Below, piece by piece: positions 34,288 to 46,122 of a DNA stretch of 64,000 bases. The notes beneath the pieces are model-generated. The model made no database searches and had not been told where the DNA came from. It worked only from the letters and a program-made list of their open reading frames with translations. Origin of the DNA: Achaetomium macrosporum. Lineage: Eukaryota; Ascomycota; Sordariomycetes; Sordariales; Chaetomiaceae. The stretch is from the NCBI GenBank assembly GCA_033296875.1, contig MU860080.1:35616-99615 (forward strand). The letters are read 5' to 3'. A program made the translations under genes and the position numbers. Positions within the stretch are counted from its first letter, which is position 1. Each line of letters begins with the position of its first letter.

Positions 34288-37200
34288 GAGGGTGCGTATT
34301 ATAACCTCCCTGTCACCTTGGTCAAACTCTTGGTGTTGACTTGTTGCAGGACGACCGAGGCCCCTGCACTCGCCCCGACCCATCCCTTACGGAGAGCCTT
34401 TACGCGGTACGGCACTTGGACAGCCCGCCATGTCAAGATTGTCTTACCCCTATCTGGGGCAGTTGTCTTCCTCTTTCTCTACCTGTTCCCTTCTCTCTAC
34501 ACCACCGATGTAACCAGCGTCGCGAGTGGCGTCTCCTATCTCCCGCACCATGTCTGGACCGATGCCCAGCCCCTGAGTGACCAGGCTGGCCTTGAGCCTG
34601 ATGTTATCATGCGCTCAATTTGGGTTCATGGCAGCTACATGAAGGCCCTCCAGCACGATGTCTTGCTCGGAGCTCTCGAGTTGCAGGACGAGATCCTCGG
34701 CTCGACTGTCGACTTCAACCCGCGCCAGCCATACGGCCCTCGAGCGCTGCCCGATCTGGACGCTGACCTGGACCGCCAGGAACGAGACGCTTTTCACATC
34801 GTCAACGGCTTGACTAACCAGTCGTGGTTCTTCCATTCGCCGCTCCAGTACTGGTCTGGCTCGGCCGACAAGATCGTCGCGGACCCGGATATTGTTGGTA
34901 CTGTCAACGAGAGAAAGAGACAGACGACCTCTGTCAATACGACCTTGCGCCACTCGATCGTTTTCAGTGGAAAACGCTTCGAGGAGCGTCAGTTAGTCGC
35001 AGCAGACGCGCTTGTCATCACTCTGATTCACCTGCACGACTCACCTGTAGGCAGGCAGTGGATGCGCAAGGCCGAAGCCCTGGCACAGGCTGCGGAACAC
35101 GACGGCAAGTGGCAGATCATCCCGCCCGACGGCAAGAGCATTTCAAATCAGCTTTACGAGTTCCAGTTTCAGCCAATGTCATGGTCTGAATGGGCAATCC
35201 TAACTCTCGCCTACCTTCTCGCCCTATCTTACCTGTTACTTTCCATGTCCAGACTACGAGCGGTCAAGTCGAGGCTCGGTCTCATGGTTACCATCGTGAC
35301 ACAGATCACTGCCTCCATCGTCTCGAGTTTCACAGTCTGTGCCATCTTCAAGGTCGACCTTTCCCGCATACCCTACTATGCGTACCTACTCGTGATTCTT
35401 GTTCTCAGCATGGAGAACTCCTTCAGGCTGATAAACACCGTCATCATGACGTCCTCAACTATCAGCAACAGCAATAGGATAGGGGAGGCATTTGGCACAA
35501 CAGCCCACATCGCTGTCGCCAACCGGGTACAGAACTTCCTGATCCTCATTCTCCTGTCAAGGATGACGTACTCGGGCGTCTCAGCTTTCTGCACCTTTGC
35601 CGCCATTGCCACGCTCTTCGACTTCTTCTACCTTGCCACTTTCTTCCTCTCGGTCCTCAGCATTGATGTGCGGCAAAGGGAGCTCTACGAGCTAGAGAAA
35701 AGCTCGCTGAAACGAGCCAAGCCGCCCAATGGCGAGCTGCCGAGGCAGCCGTGGATCAACACCATGTTCCCGATCCGCCTAGGCGAGACCGCCCTGTCGA
35801 CAAGAATTGCAGGGACCATTGTCTTGATCGGCTTCGTCCTTATCGCACAGGCACATTACGTCTCTGAAGGGCCCCGCCAGTGGTTGCACCAACTCGTCAG
35901 CTGGTCATGGAGGGCAGCTACTGGCACGCCGAAGTCGACCCTGTTAGTTGACATCCACCAGGCCAGAAGTCCGACTTCTTGGCTGCGCCTTCAAGATCAC
36001 GAAACAGCGAGAGAGGTTATCAGAGTTGTCAAGCCACGTGCTCACAGCTACGTGGCTCGCGTCTATGACCCTCTGGTCTTCGTCCTGAAAGGATCCGACC
36101 GCACGCCGGATACGAGCGAACCGCTCTTCTTACCCGCCTTGTACGATTTTCTCCACCGCCAAATCCCTCAGTTTGTTGTCTGGCTGTTCACCGTTCTGGC
36201 CGCCCTCCGCCTTTTCACCGAGTATCTCATAAAAGACCAGTCCAAGGATGGTCCAGGAGATCATCCCGACGATGAACCCTTACTATCGGTCCGGACCATG
36301 AGCAAAGGCCATACGCTAGACGTTGCCATGTTGGCCGCGTCGCCCGGAGGCCAGCTGGTGTCGGTCGGACTCGACCGCGCCATTCAAGTTTGGGATGTAC
36401 CTGCCGGGTCAAGGAGTCGGGTACTCTCTGACCCGGAGGTGCCGCTGGAGAACCCATTCCCAGTCTTAAGCATGGCAATGGACGATGGCGGGAAATGGTT
36501 GGCACTCGTCTCTTGGCAAAGAGTATTTCTGTGGAGTCTCGAGGAACAACAGTGGACGGGAACGAGGGATATCGACCTTGGTGGGCACAGGCCAGAGGCA
36601 GCGTTCTTCATTACGAGGATGCCAGATGCAACACCATCACTGGTGCTGGTGAGAAGAAATGGCATAGGCCTGGAGATACAGCTTGAGAGCCAGGAAATCA
36701 GAGACTTTGTTATCTGCAGGACGCCCCTGGTCTGGGCAGTATCGTTTACAGAACAACGTAAGTGATGACGACACCCGAGCAGCTCCACTTTAAGTCTCCC
36801 AAGGCATTTCCGGCTTACTGATCACGATGTCTTAGGCCAACAAACTCTTTCTGTATCCATCCTCACAGCATCTCGCAAGAACTGCATCCATCTTGTCAGA
36901 CAGCGGGGGAATGAGTGGTCATCGACCGAAGTCAAACTCGAAGGGGAGAAGCAGGCAAAAGATATTCACTGCCTGCTGCCCGTTCCGGCCATATCGATGT
37001 ATCTGATCGGCCGCTCCCAGTCCGTCGATCTGGTAGATCTCGACTCATCGATTATCGTCCACACGTTCCGCACAGAGATGATGCAACCGCGGACATTAAA
37101 GCATATCTGCGTCACGCGTCCTCAAAAGAGAGGCCTCGCATCGCTAATACTATCATATACCAGTGCCGAAACCGGCGACCTGGTTGTACACAGTTACCTG

Positions 37201-37875
37201 CCCGAAGCCGAGGCCGACACATTAACCTCCTTTACCCCGGTTTCGCCGGGCAGCAGCACTTGCAGCCAATGGAGCCGAGCAAAAGAGACCATAAAGCATA
37301 TTGCAAACCCGGGCGTCTGGGAAGCTCTCCCCAGCGGGAGTATCGTCGGCGTCCGCCGAAAGCAGAAACAGCCACCTTCGTCGCCAACGGTAGCATCCTT
37401 CGCTTTCGGGGGTCTGCGCAGACGAACTGCGAGCTCATCCCCCTCGTCCTACTCCACCTCGCAAACCAACAGCTCGCCATCCCGAGAGTGGGAAGCGTGG
37501 GTTCTCAACCGCCCTGACACGAAAAGCGATTTCGAGACCAGACCGCTGGATGAGCCGGAACCAGATGTGAAAACGTCGCCGGGTCTGGGACAATACCACC
37601 GTCACCGCCAGAACCTGATGATCTCCGAGCTAGGTCCCATGGTCAGATTGGGCACGATGAGTGTCGCGGTCGGGTTTGGCGATGTTGTGAAGGTGGTTAG
37701 CGTCGGGCATGAGCACTTTGATAAAAGCCTAGAAGGGTCGCTTGGGTTGGGCTTGGGCTTGGGCCTGGGGATAGGCCCAGAGTTGCAGGTTATGGGTGTT
37801 GGGAGTCGGAGGAAGAAGGTATCAGGTGCTTCAATGGGAAGGGTCGCTGGAGGCGGCGGTAGTAGTGGGACTTGA
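34260..37875 (+). CDS. SCAP: SCAP-like SREBP cleavage-activating protein
   Basis: Exons 34260-34291, 34350-36757 and 36836-37875 join into 1159 residues. The tiny first exon (MLWYLLYPLRG) was found from the family-like N-terminus; the acceptor TTGTTGCAG restores the frame. SCAP escorts SREBP from ER to Golgi when sterol is low, and in fungi also governs the response to low oxygen and azoles. Visible are a first membrane segment (about 40-60), a long luminal loop, a sterol-sensing domain (about 291-450: WAILTLAYLLALSYLLLSM, LLVILVLSMENSFRLINTVI), more helices near 495-515 and 620-640, and a C-terminal WD40 domain from about 665 (GHTLDVAMLAASPGGQLVSV). A Gly/Leu-rich low-complexity stretch lies near the C-terminus. 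The luminal loop is shorter than in animals. Confidence 0.92.
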
Positions 37876-38610
37876 GTGTCATCAGATATAATAAGTGCTT
37901 GCGCTGGTAGCGGGAATTGCTAGGATAGAGGTAGATTGGGGGGATTTATGCTCGAACTACTATATAAAAGTTGTTTGGAATGGTGTTTTAGTGTCTCTCA
38001 CCCAAGATGGGCTGCCTTGGCCATTGGTGAGCCATTAGTGCTGGAAATACGTTCGAAAAATGAGCATTCCATCTACCAAGCCTTCCGAATCTTACACATC
38101 CTGGAAACATCATCTCAACCCCTTCTCCCCGGCCCGTCCTCTCCGCTTGTCCCTGACTGTAACCCGCTCCCCGTACGCGCTGTTGTACATACATACACCG
38201 CTATTGCTGACGTGAGCTAATAATGGGAAAATATCATGTCATCGTGAGATTCGTCCAGGTTGCCCTCTTATCTCCTCTGCCTGTAACACCGAGCCTAATG
38301 TTGAACCGTTGCGATTGTTCCTCCTCTCTCCTTCATACATCCGTCAGGTCATGTTCATATCTTCATGAAGTCATAGCCAGGAATACCACAACAAAGACCC
38401 AACCTCTAAAGAAGCCATAACAGCACAAGGAGCCCTCCGTGAAACGAACAGAAAAGCTAACCCGTTCACAGAAGAATACAGTTACAACTTTCCATACTTC
38501 CCCCTCTCTCAGCAGTGACGGCAACAAGCAACCGAGTTGTCAGTGCCAGTATCAACGTCCCATCCCGGAGACGGAGAAAGGGGAGGCAGAGAAACAAATC
38601 TCTTCCTTTC
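37876..38610. other. Convergent intergenic region
   Basis: Between SCAP (+) and the small Cys/His-rich gene (-). AT-rich at 37920-38080. No supported gene. Confidence 0.5.
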
Positions 38611-38871
38611 TTATCCGCTCTTCTGCCCATGCCCATGCCATTGACCACCAGCAGCAGCAGCACCACCACTGCCGCCGCCGTGCCAAAAATGCTGTTGTTG
38701 TTCCTCCACATTCCCCCTGCTGCAGTCCTCGCAGAGCTCATCGAGCCGGATGGTCTGCCAGATGTGCCGCACGCCGCACGGGTTCTGGATCAGCGAGGCC
38801 GGGTCGCAGAAGGCGGCGAAGGCGAGGGAGGTGTGCTTGCATGCGTGGAGGTGGGCGTAGTAGCGGCACAT
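38611..38871 (-). CDS. Small Cys/His-rich protein (86 aa)
   Basis: A single exon starting at CAT 38869-38871. The first 52 residues form a compact Cys/His pattern: MCRYYAHLHACKHTSLAFAA, then FCDPASLIQNPCGVR, and RLDELCEDC. Six Cys and three His suggest a small metal-binding or disulfide-stabilised fold; no signal peptide is present, so metal binding inside the cell is favoured. The C-terminal third is Gln/Gly/Ala/His-rich low complexity. I recall short proteins of this kind being widespread but unnamed in Sordariomycetes. The other frames across this interval look compositionally worse. A protein-coding call is likely but not certain because the gene is short and intronless. Confidence 0.6.
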   Translation of the reverse strand: MCRYYAHLHACKHTSLAFAAFCDPASLIQNPCGVRHIWQTIRLDELCEDCSRGNVEEQQQHFWHGGGSGGAAAAGGQWHGHGQKSG

Positions 38872-40490
38872 TCTTTCGTTTCTGCTTTGCTTGGGATATG
38901 ATTGTCTTCGGTTTGCTTGGCAACTCGAGAATGGGTCCTTCTTTTCTCTGTGTACGCCGTGGAGGTGATGAGGCGGTGGCGGTGGCAGTGGTAGTGGTAG
39001 TGGTAGTGATGTTGAACTGGTGAGAGATAGGATTCCTTACGGAAAGAGGATGAGGGATATGACGTCTCTACCGAGAGAAGACCTGCGAGAAGGGGGTGGA
39101 GAAGAGACTGGCAGGTTGACCGAACTGTCTAAGTGAAGAGGAATGGGAAGACTGCGGTGGTCGTATGAAACCTCTGTGATACTCGTATGTGAGGCCCTTG
39201 GGCCAAGGCACCGTCTTATAACATTCACTTAGATGAGCGATCACAAAGCATACATAAACGCATATACAGCTGAGTCAAGAGGCGAGATGGCCTCGCCTCA
39301 CCTATGCAGCGCATATCCTGCCCTGCCGCGCTCCGGCTGCCCATAAAGCTGACGGCTTCATCTACTGCTCAGCTTTGAGCTGCGTTGGGTATAGCCCGTG
39401 TTGGCCGACGACCCTCCAACTTGGGCATCAAACGCCACTGGCGGGCCGAGCTGGCTCGCCTGACCAGTCCTTGTGACACCCGGCGCGAGGCTACGGATGG
39501 GAGACCGCCGCTGTCGGACGGACGAGAGTACAGTACGCTAAAGCGACTCGTAACCTACCACAAGCGGGCGCCGGGAATCCGGAGCAATCGTGCGGTCGCC
39601 TGTGCCATGAAGCCGCCTCGGGACTCATGGTGCATGTACAGTACCACGAGCGGCCGATTCGGGGATACACGGTGTGCCCCAGAGTTGCATGCTTGAATCT
39701 TCAGACTTCATCAATGCACAGTTGCTGTGGCCTCATCAGCTTCCGCAATAGGAATCGGAGTGAGCGCTGGACAACAGCTGTGCGACCGGCTGAATATTCG
39801 GCCTCTGCATGGACCCCAACTCCCATCCAAAGGAGAAAGTGGTTGTCAAGATACGGAGACGGTGTGAGCTGGTCTTCTTATAGGGCTGCAGGGCGAGATA
39901 CACGATGCTGTGTTACGGTTGGCAACGATCCCGCTGATCGCACCGCGTAAACTCGACGATCAGGTTGATTGTTCTTGACCTTAGGTTCCTCGCTGTCCCT
40001 CTCTCTGACGCGGTTGAGCCGCAAAAGTGCTGAAGCCCGAATTGGGATTAGGGGATATTGACAGCTGAGGCTGTCGAATGTGCTGAGCGGCTGAATCCGG
40101 GCTCTCCTTGGGCCCCTGGGACTCGCTAAGGTGAGAGTCGTTCTCCGGTGGACAGACGAGCGGGCCGTGTCTTGGGCCTCCAGTGTTGCTCACCGCCAGT
40201 TCATCTCGCCATATGTCGGCAGCCCGCGCTGAGCTGTCGTTCACAAAACGTGCGCATTTTTTGATGTTGTGTAAATTCGACACGCTGGGAGGCAGGTTGT
40301 GGAAGGGTGGCCGCATCATTAAAGGCCAGGCGCGGCCATCGATGAGGCCTGGCTGGGCTATTGTCAATGGGTGGCACCAATCGGGCTGGCTTCAAAAGAA
40401 ATGGAATGGCTGGGGATGCTCTTCATCCTGGTTCCGAGATCACCAGCAGGCTTGGCAACTCGATCCCCGTCGAGGGTCCGTGCACGGTGG
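38872..40490. other. Gene-poor region left of the MITE-like element
   Basis: Holds a GGTAGT/GGCGGT short tandem run near 38966-39010 and no convincing gene. The minus-strand frame 39981-40367 (128 codons, internal LPPSVSNLHNIKKCARFVND) has a protein-like composition and could be a gene remnant, but I cannot assign it. Confidence 0.4.
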
Positions 40491-40920
40491 AGGTGAGTGT
40501 AGGGATGGAGTTTTCATGGAAAAATAGGATGCTTACAAGTAATTTACTATACACGTAATTACGTAATTTACAATCTTTCATGCCACCTCTCACCACCTCC
40601 GAATTAGACTTAGCATATCTAATCTCGAATAGGTTTGAGTATCATCAAAGATCTTATTTTCATAATGAAAGCTACTCGTAAATAGTATTATAGAGTATAG
40701 GTACTACTATAGCTAGAAAAAAGTAGCTAATATTACTTATATATATAAATACTTTTAAATCTTATATCTAATATTATATTTAGTTAGTATAAAATAGGAT
40801 ATATAATCTTAACTTAGGTCTATAGAATATATAAAATAATCTTAAATCTTATAATAATTTACTATAATTTACTTATCTTATATTTATATAAGTAAAGATC
40901 CTCCATCCCTAGGTGAGTGT
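40491..40920. mobile_element. MITE-like DNA element with 10-bp TIRs and 10-bp target duplication
   Basis: AGGTGAGTGT occurs at 40491-40500 and again at 40911-40920, a perfect 10-bp direct repeat. Just inside are AGGGATGGAG (40501-40510) and its exact inverse CTCCATCCCT (40901-40910). The 410 bp between the duplications is very AT-rich (TA-rich, TAATTTAC-like subterminal motifs near both ends) and has no open frame. The 9-10 bp duplication size is typical of Mutator-like elements. The element is non-autonomous; the AT bias may reflect RIP or the element's own composition. Confidence 0.8.
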
Positions 40921-42667
40921 TCCGTAAGCACCTCAGCAAGATTACGGGGGAAGCTCCTTCCGCTCAAGCTGCCGGATAGGTAACGTTGTCGGGATGGGCA
41001 AATCCAAGATTCGACGACCCCTCTTTTGCCGTCTCGAAATCTCCTTCCTACCCACCTCCTGTTGCTCTTTCAGTCGCTGTCTTAATTCTGTTTTGGGTTC
41101 TCCTTTACCACCGATGCTGCCGGCGCATGCGACTCCCCGGATTCCGCTGCCGCCGTGCATCGCGTCTGATGCGTCTCGCGCGTTTCAATCTCTCTTTGTG
41201 CTGTCCGCTGTCCCCGCCCGAATGGACCCGTGGGGCTGGTGGCTTGCATCCAAGTGATTGAGGGCGGTGGACAACTCACCTTGCAGCGCGCCATCTGCAA
41301 GTCCTCCAACGGCGTCCATTCGCCTTTCAACAACAGCCCAGCCTGGGACCCCGTCTCACTCGTTGCCCTATGGGACCCGTCGCTCTTTTCTCGAACCTGC
41401 TCGTCGTCGCGATCTGCAGTTCTTCTGTCTTGTCTTGCATTGTCCGTGTGGCTGCATCATCTGGTGCGCTAGTCTGGGCCGCCGAGTCGGGTCGTTGTTG
41501 ATTTGTCCAAACTATCATCAAGCCATCCCATCCGCAAGACGCCCCAGGCTCGCGGGCCCACTACTGTATCTCGTTCATGCACTGGACCCTCGCTGTGCCT
41601 TGTTTTTGCTCCTGCACGTCTCCTTAAGACACTTCCGGGCCCCGATCCCGGCCGGAGCATGCGATCTTCTGATCTTTGTTTACTTACCCTGACTGACCGA
41701 CCGGTACATACACGACCGTCTTTGATCGAGATCCCCCACCGACCCCGGCTCCGGGCATGAGCCGCGCCGTCAACTGACCCACCGCTCTTGTCGAATCGGC
41801 CCCAGAGTCGGCTGTCTGGTGCTGTCGCAGCTCCCAGAAGCTCCACCGCTTTGTTGGTCTTCAAGGCCTGGAGCAGCATCGTTTGGCTTCGCCGAGTCCA
41901 CTTCAGCAGCTGAACCGTGCTGCCCTAGAAGAGCTTGCAGGATCCCCGGTCAGCATTCTTTGGGCGGTCCCGCGCCGGCGCGTTTCTAGTGCCCTTCCAG
42001 AACTGGTTCGTGTTTTGTGCTGCACAGATCCGGGGGAGGCGGGCGTTGTTTCATCTCCGCCGCCGGTAGACACCACGTCCGGTCTTCACTCACTCTCACT
42101 CACACCACGAAATCGCCGCCATGCCCTGCGTCAATAGCCTCGCGCGTACCAACTCCAAATCCGAGCCTCGATTCTCTTCCGGGTCTTCTTTGTGTTAACG
42201 GTCACACCCCGCGGTCGCTAATTTGCCCACCCTGTACAAATTGCCTCTTTTGCGGTTACTCGTTTTGCTGTATCATATTGGTCAGTACGCATCCAATGAC
42301 AGAGTCAACCACTCTACTCAATAATCTGATTCACCGCCTGCAGTTTTGTGTAATTCCAGCACAAACTCGCTGAGTCGGTGAGAGCCGGTTTGCGGTCTCG
42401 AAGCGCAAGGCATCTCAACAGGCTCCACCCTAACACCTCCTTCCCTTGAGCTGCCTATGCTCAACTGATGCGGCATCCAAGCAAACCGACCGGAATTCAC
42501 TCGTTTGAATCATTTCGGCTGTGGGGGAATTTGGGCTTTTTGCGCACCTCGAGCGCGGTCCGTCCGGCATTCATCACCATCATCCCAAGAAGGTAACCTC
42601 CGGGGCCGTATCATCCGGCCACCCCGTTCCAAGACCGTTGATAGCCACTTGGCGGAAGACGTCTTAC
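40921..42667. other. Long leader/promoter region of the 14-3-3-like gene
   Basis: About 1.75 kb, C/T-rich on the plus strand from 41040 to 42300, as in long 5' leaders of fungal genes. The open frames here are low-complexity and unsupported. Confidence 0.4.
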
Positions 42668-43588
42668 ATGGCTTCCTCAGAAGTCGACCAGAAGTTCCTC
42701 GGCAAACTTGCCAAGGCGGTCGAAAACGACAATCCCCTCCTCGCCTCGGTTCTATTCAGGATTCTGGGCCTTTCCATCAACCTTTCTGCCCAACTGATCA
42801 AAGCGCGGAAGCAGCGCCGACACGATGGAGCTCAGTCAGCAGAGGCGTTGGATCTGACCTGCCACATAATCTGGCTGTCCCGCGAAGGACTGGTCCTACT
42901 ACAGCAATACGTTTTGCCCATGGTTGGGAACTATGTCGAGCTCAAGGTGCTAGCATACAAACTGCGCGCTTCCTTTTATCATATTTTTGTTCTCTTCCAC
43001 AACACACCGCCGGTATCGACCATGAGCGTCGTCAACACCCCCGAAGGCCAATCCACACCATCCGTACCAGGCTTGCCGCCAACGCGCGTCGACAAAGGGA
43101 AGGGGATCGCGAGAGACGCCCAGGGCGGGAATCCGTCCAAAGGAGGGCCGGTAGGCCCTCCCCCAGGGTTCGGGCCGGCACCACCTACGGCGTTCCTCAT
43201 GAAGCCCGGAGATTATCTACCCGAAGCACACCAATACTTCCGCGAAGCCGTTCAGCTTGCCGAGGAGTTGTTATGGGGGTCACACTCGCTCCGCCTTTCA
43301 GTCAAGACCGAGTACGCCGCCTTTCTCTACGAGTGCGTCCACGACGCTGAGGGCAGTCGCAAGCTGGCGAAGGATACCATTGCGGAGGTCTATGAGGCCA
43401 CCGAGGGCATCGACAACGACATGTTCAACGACGCCTGCGAGCTGGTGACGGTGCTAGGGAAGATGATGAAGCGGGGCCTGGGGTCAAATACAACGCTCAG
43501 GAGCAAAGCGCAAGGGTCAAGTCCTGGCACACAGGGGACACTGCGGGCTGAGCAGGCCGAGGGAAGTGCACCGCCGGGAATGATATAG
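42668..43588 (+). CDS. Divergent 14-3-3-like protein
   Basis: A single exon of 306 residues; ATG 42668 is the first in frame. The all-helical N-terminus (SEVDQKFLGKLAKAVENDNP) and the C-terminal block (YFREAVQLAEELLWGSHSLR, AAFLYECVHDAEGSRKLAKD, AIDND-like DNDMFNDACELVTVLG) follow the helix pattern of 14-3-3 helices 7-9: ...hpiRL...vFyyE...ea..lAk. A Pro/Gly-rich linker (about 125-170) is inserted in the middle. The DYYRY phosphopeptide pocket of true 14-3-3 is not conserved (here GDYLPEAHQY), so phosphoserine binding is doubtful. True fungal 14-3-3 proteins are about 265 residues and highly conserved; this is a fast-evolving relative. Function unknown. Confidence 0.65.
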   Translation: MASSEVDQKFLGKLAKAVENDNPLLASVLFRILGLSINLSAQLIKARKQRRHDGAQSAEALDLTCHIIWLSREGLVLLQQYVLPMVGNYVELKVLAYKLRASFYHIFVLFHNTPPVSTMSVVNTPEGQSTPSVPGLPPTRVDKGKGIARDAQGGNPSKGGPVGPPPGFGPAPPTAFLMKPGDYLPEAHQYFREAVQLAEELLWGSHSLRLSVKTEYAAFLYECVHDAEGSRKLAKDTIAEVYEATEGIDNDMFNDACELVTVLGKMMKRGLGSNTTLRSKAQGSSPGTQGTLRAEQAEGSAPPGMI

Positions 43589-46122
43589 CGCCGGCAAGCA
43601 GTTCCGAACGGGTCCGGATACCGACCAGCTTCAGGCGCCACTCATACTAATGGCGTCACAAATTTCGAGCCGCATATTCCCGACATAATCACCTTTCCCG
43701 CGGCCGTATTCAACAACCACCAACTTTACCTATACACGCCGGCTGCACCTCTCTAATAAAGGCGGCGCGGCAAGTACCATCTATCTGATCTACAAGGATC
43801 TGTCCTTGTTGTCTGTACATACCAGTACATGAGCGGATTTTTGTGCTTGTGTTTCCATGTCTGCATATTTCCAGGCTTTCCTACTCGCCTTCTATTTTCT
43901 CCGTGATACCCGGAACGTCAGCAGTAGACGACGGTGTCTTTCTGGGTGGGGCCGATTGTACTTTGGGTCGGGGGCCATAACAGCCTAGTCGATTCTCGTT
44001 GGGTACCACTTGCCAGCCCATCTACTTAGCTTTTTTGCTCCGAGCCTTAAAGGAGGGAAGGGAGGACGTGGTATTTTGGAGTTGGAGAGCCAAACCAGCG
44101 TCCACAGCGAGGAAACATTGCAGGGTGTTTGTGGGTGGAAACGTAGACCTTTGTCTGTTTTAATATGATATAGGGAGATTACATTCGGCTTCATGGTCCG
44201 CCTCGTCGGGGCATGGCAGTGAGGCATACTCCCTGTACTGCAGATATTGGGCGAGTCCGGGTGGATGAGAAGCAGTCTGATAACCTGCAACTCACATACG
44301 TGCATACATCAAGTCCCGCGGATTGTGGCATTTTCAGATGGAAAGTGGACTGACTTGCCCGTAGAGGCAAAAGAGAGAGAGGTGAGTTTGGGTTTCGATT
44401 ATATGTATGTTCGGATTGATTATGCGCTTGTCGATGGCGATTCCATTCCAGCCCTTCCCGGAATGACTGGCTGACTGACACGAGTATGTACGTGACAGCT
44501 AGGTACAGGTAGGTAATTACCAGCTGAGGGATCAGTGACGCCCCTCTGACAAGACCTCCAGTTATAGGCTGCTTGCTGTCCTTCGCCACCATATGTATAC
44601 CCCCCATCCTCCCCCTGCCGCTGTACTAATAATTATCACTGGCGTACTCATGAGCTCGACTCGAACTGAGGACCGTTTTCTTTGTGCTTTGTGCTCTGGT
44701 ATCGGTATTGAGACCGAACTGTCATCCGCTCCATGGAGTCTGTGGCTGATGCTGCTGAGTCGGCTGGTGCAGCAGCCGCAGCAAAAGATGAGTGATTGTG
44801 ACGCTGGGTTTGGTTGGGGCTGGCAGATGATGTCGACGGTGATGGCAGGTCCGAACGCTGCATCCCCGGCATTATTCTCGACAGACCCGCCGCCGCCGCC
44901 GCCGCCGTCGTCGTCAGGGTGGAAGTAGACCCGCTTGTTGCAGCGCAGCCCGTGCGAGGGAGGCGAGCGCCGTAGCGTTATTGTCATCGCCGCCTTGAGG
45001 ATCAGCCGCGTCGGCGATCGCTACCTGATCTTCGCGAAGTTGGTCGATGGGTCCTGTGAGGGTGGTGCTGTCTGGAACGGCGACCGCTGGTACGGCTGGC
45101 TGGTTGCCGGTTTCGCCCAGGAGAGGCGGCTTCGGTGCGGGTGGGAAGGCATGGCAACCTATGGCTTATCGTAGGTTGGAACTGGGCCGGTGGTTGTAGG
45201 GACGGTCTCAAGAATGGCCAAGGCGCAACCAGGTGCCTGGTGGCCCTTTTCCGCGCGTGGGCAGCGGGGCTGGAGGTTTTGGCCCGAAGGGCACGGGGCG
45301 GGAGGTTGTGCCGGGGCCTTGGATCTACGGCGCTTATACTCGGGACTGGGAGAAGGAAGATCGGGGTCCGCGTTATGCGTGCGCCTGAGAGAGGGATTCG
45401 CTTCTTAGTGGAGAGGCGGGTTTGAATATGAATTATCCATGTCTGGAGGCACACAGGCAGGTATACTACAAATGCTCGCCTGGGTATACCCTGGATGGAA
45501 ACACGATTTGGGGAAAGCATAGCGGCCAGTAGACGTGTACTGAGATAGAATATATAGCAGTTAGCCGGCGGCTGCGGCTCTACAATGCAGTGGCAAACCT
45601 GAAGTTGGGATGATGCATCTGTTTTGATCCTTAACGCCACGTTTAGAGACCGGAGACCACTGGACAGTGCGCTGGCAAACCTGAAGCTGGGACGATGCGC
45701 TAGCTTTGATTCACAACTTCAAAGTTGGGATGGGTGACAGCAGTTGGATTATGAGTTTATGTTGCGGTCCGGACACAAGTATGCAACGGACAATGGTCGT
45801 GGGCTTCTTGCGATATATCAAGTAAAAGCCAAGCTCCTTATGCGAGGAAAAAGCAAAAATGTAGATTCAGTGCTCGATACTTATACCCCGAAAGTGATGC
45901 TTGCTATTCTATCCGCTACGTGAGCACCTAAACGCAAGCTTGCTGGCTGAAGAGAAAAAAGCAGCAAAGCACTGCATCTAGTCCAAGCATAAGAGCACAT
46001 TCTCGCTACTGGCAGTGTCCTTCCCAGTAGCAGCAGCCGCCCCCAACCCTAACCCCGCCCCTGAGTCCTCGCAGCCCCTGAACACCGTCAACAAAACAAA
46101 ATGTTGTACCTACTCAAGGGTT
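43589..46122. other. Gene-poor intergenic region
   Basis: About 2.5 kb between convergent genes. No open frame is convincing; those at 44562-45640 are GC-skewed shadows. It contains a pair of 38-bp repeats (45591-45628, 45673-45710) and a CCAACCCTAACCCC telobox-like motif near 46042-46054. Confidence 0.5.
45591..45710. repeat. Pair of diverged 38-bp direct repeats
   Basis: 45591-45628 and 45673-45710 share TGGCAAACCTGAAG and downstream TTTGAT, spaced 82 bp start to start. Most of the differences are C/T or G/A transitions. Confidence 0.65.

Noticed and set aside
45002..45640. 212-codon minus-strand frame
   Set aside because: Arg/Pro/His-rich, typical of a shadow frame in GC-rich spacer DNA.
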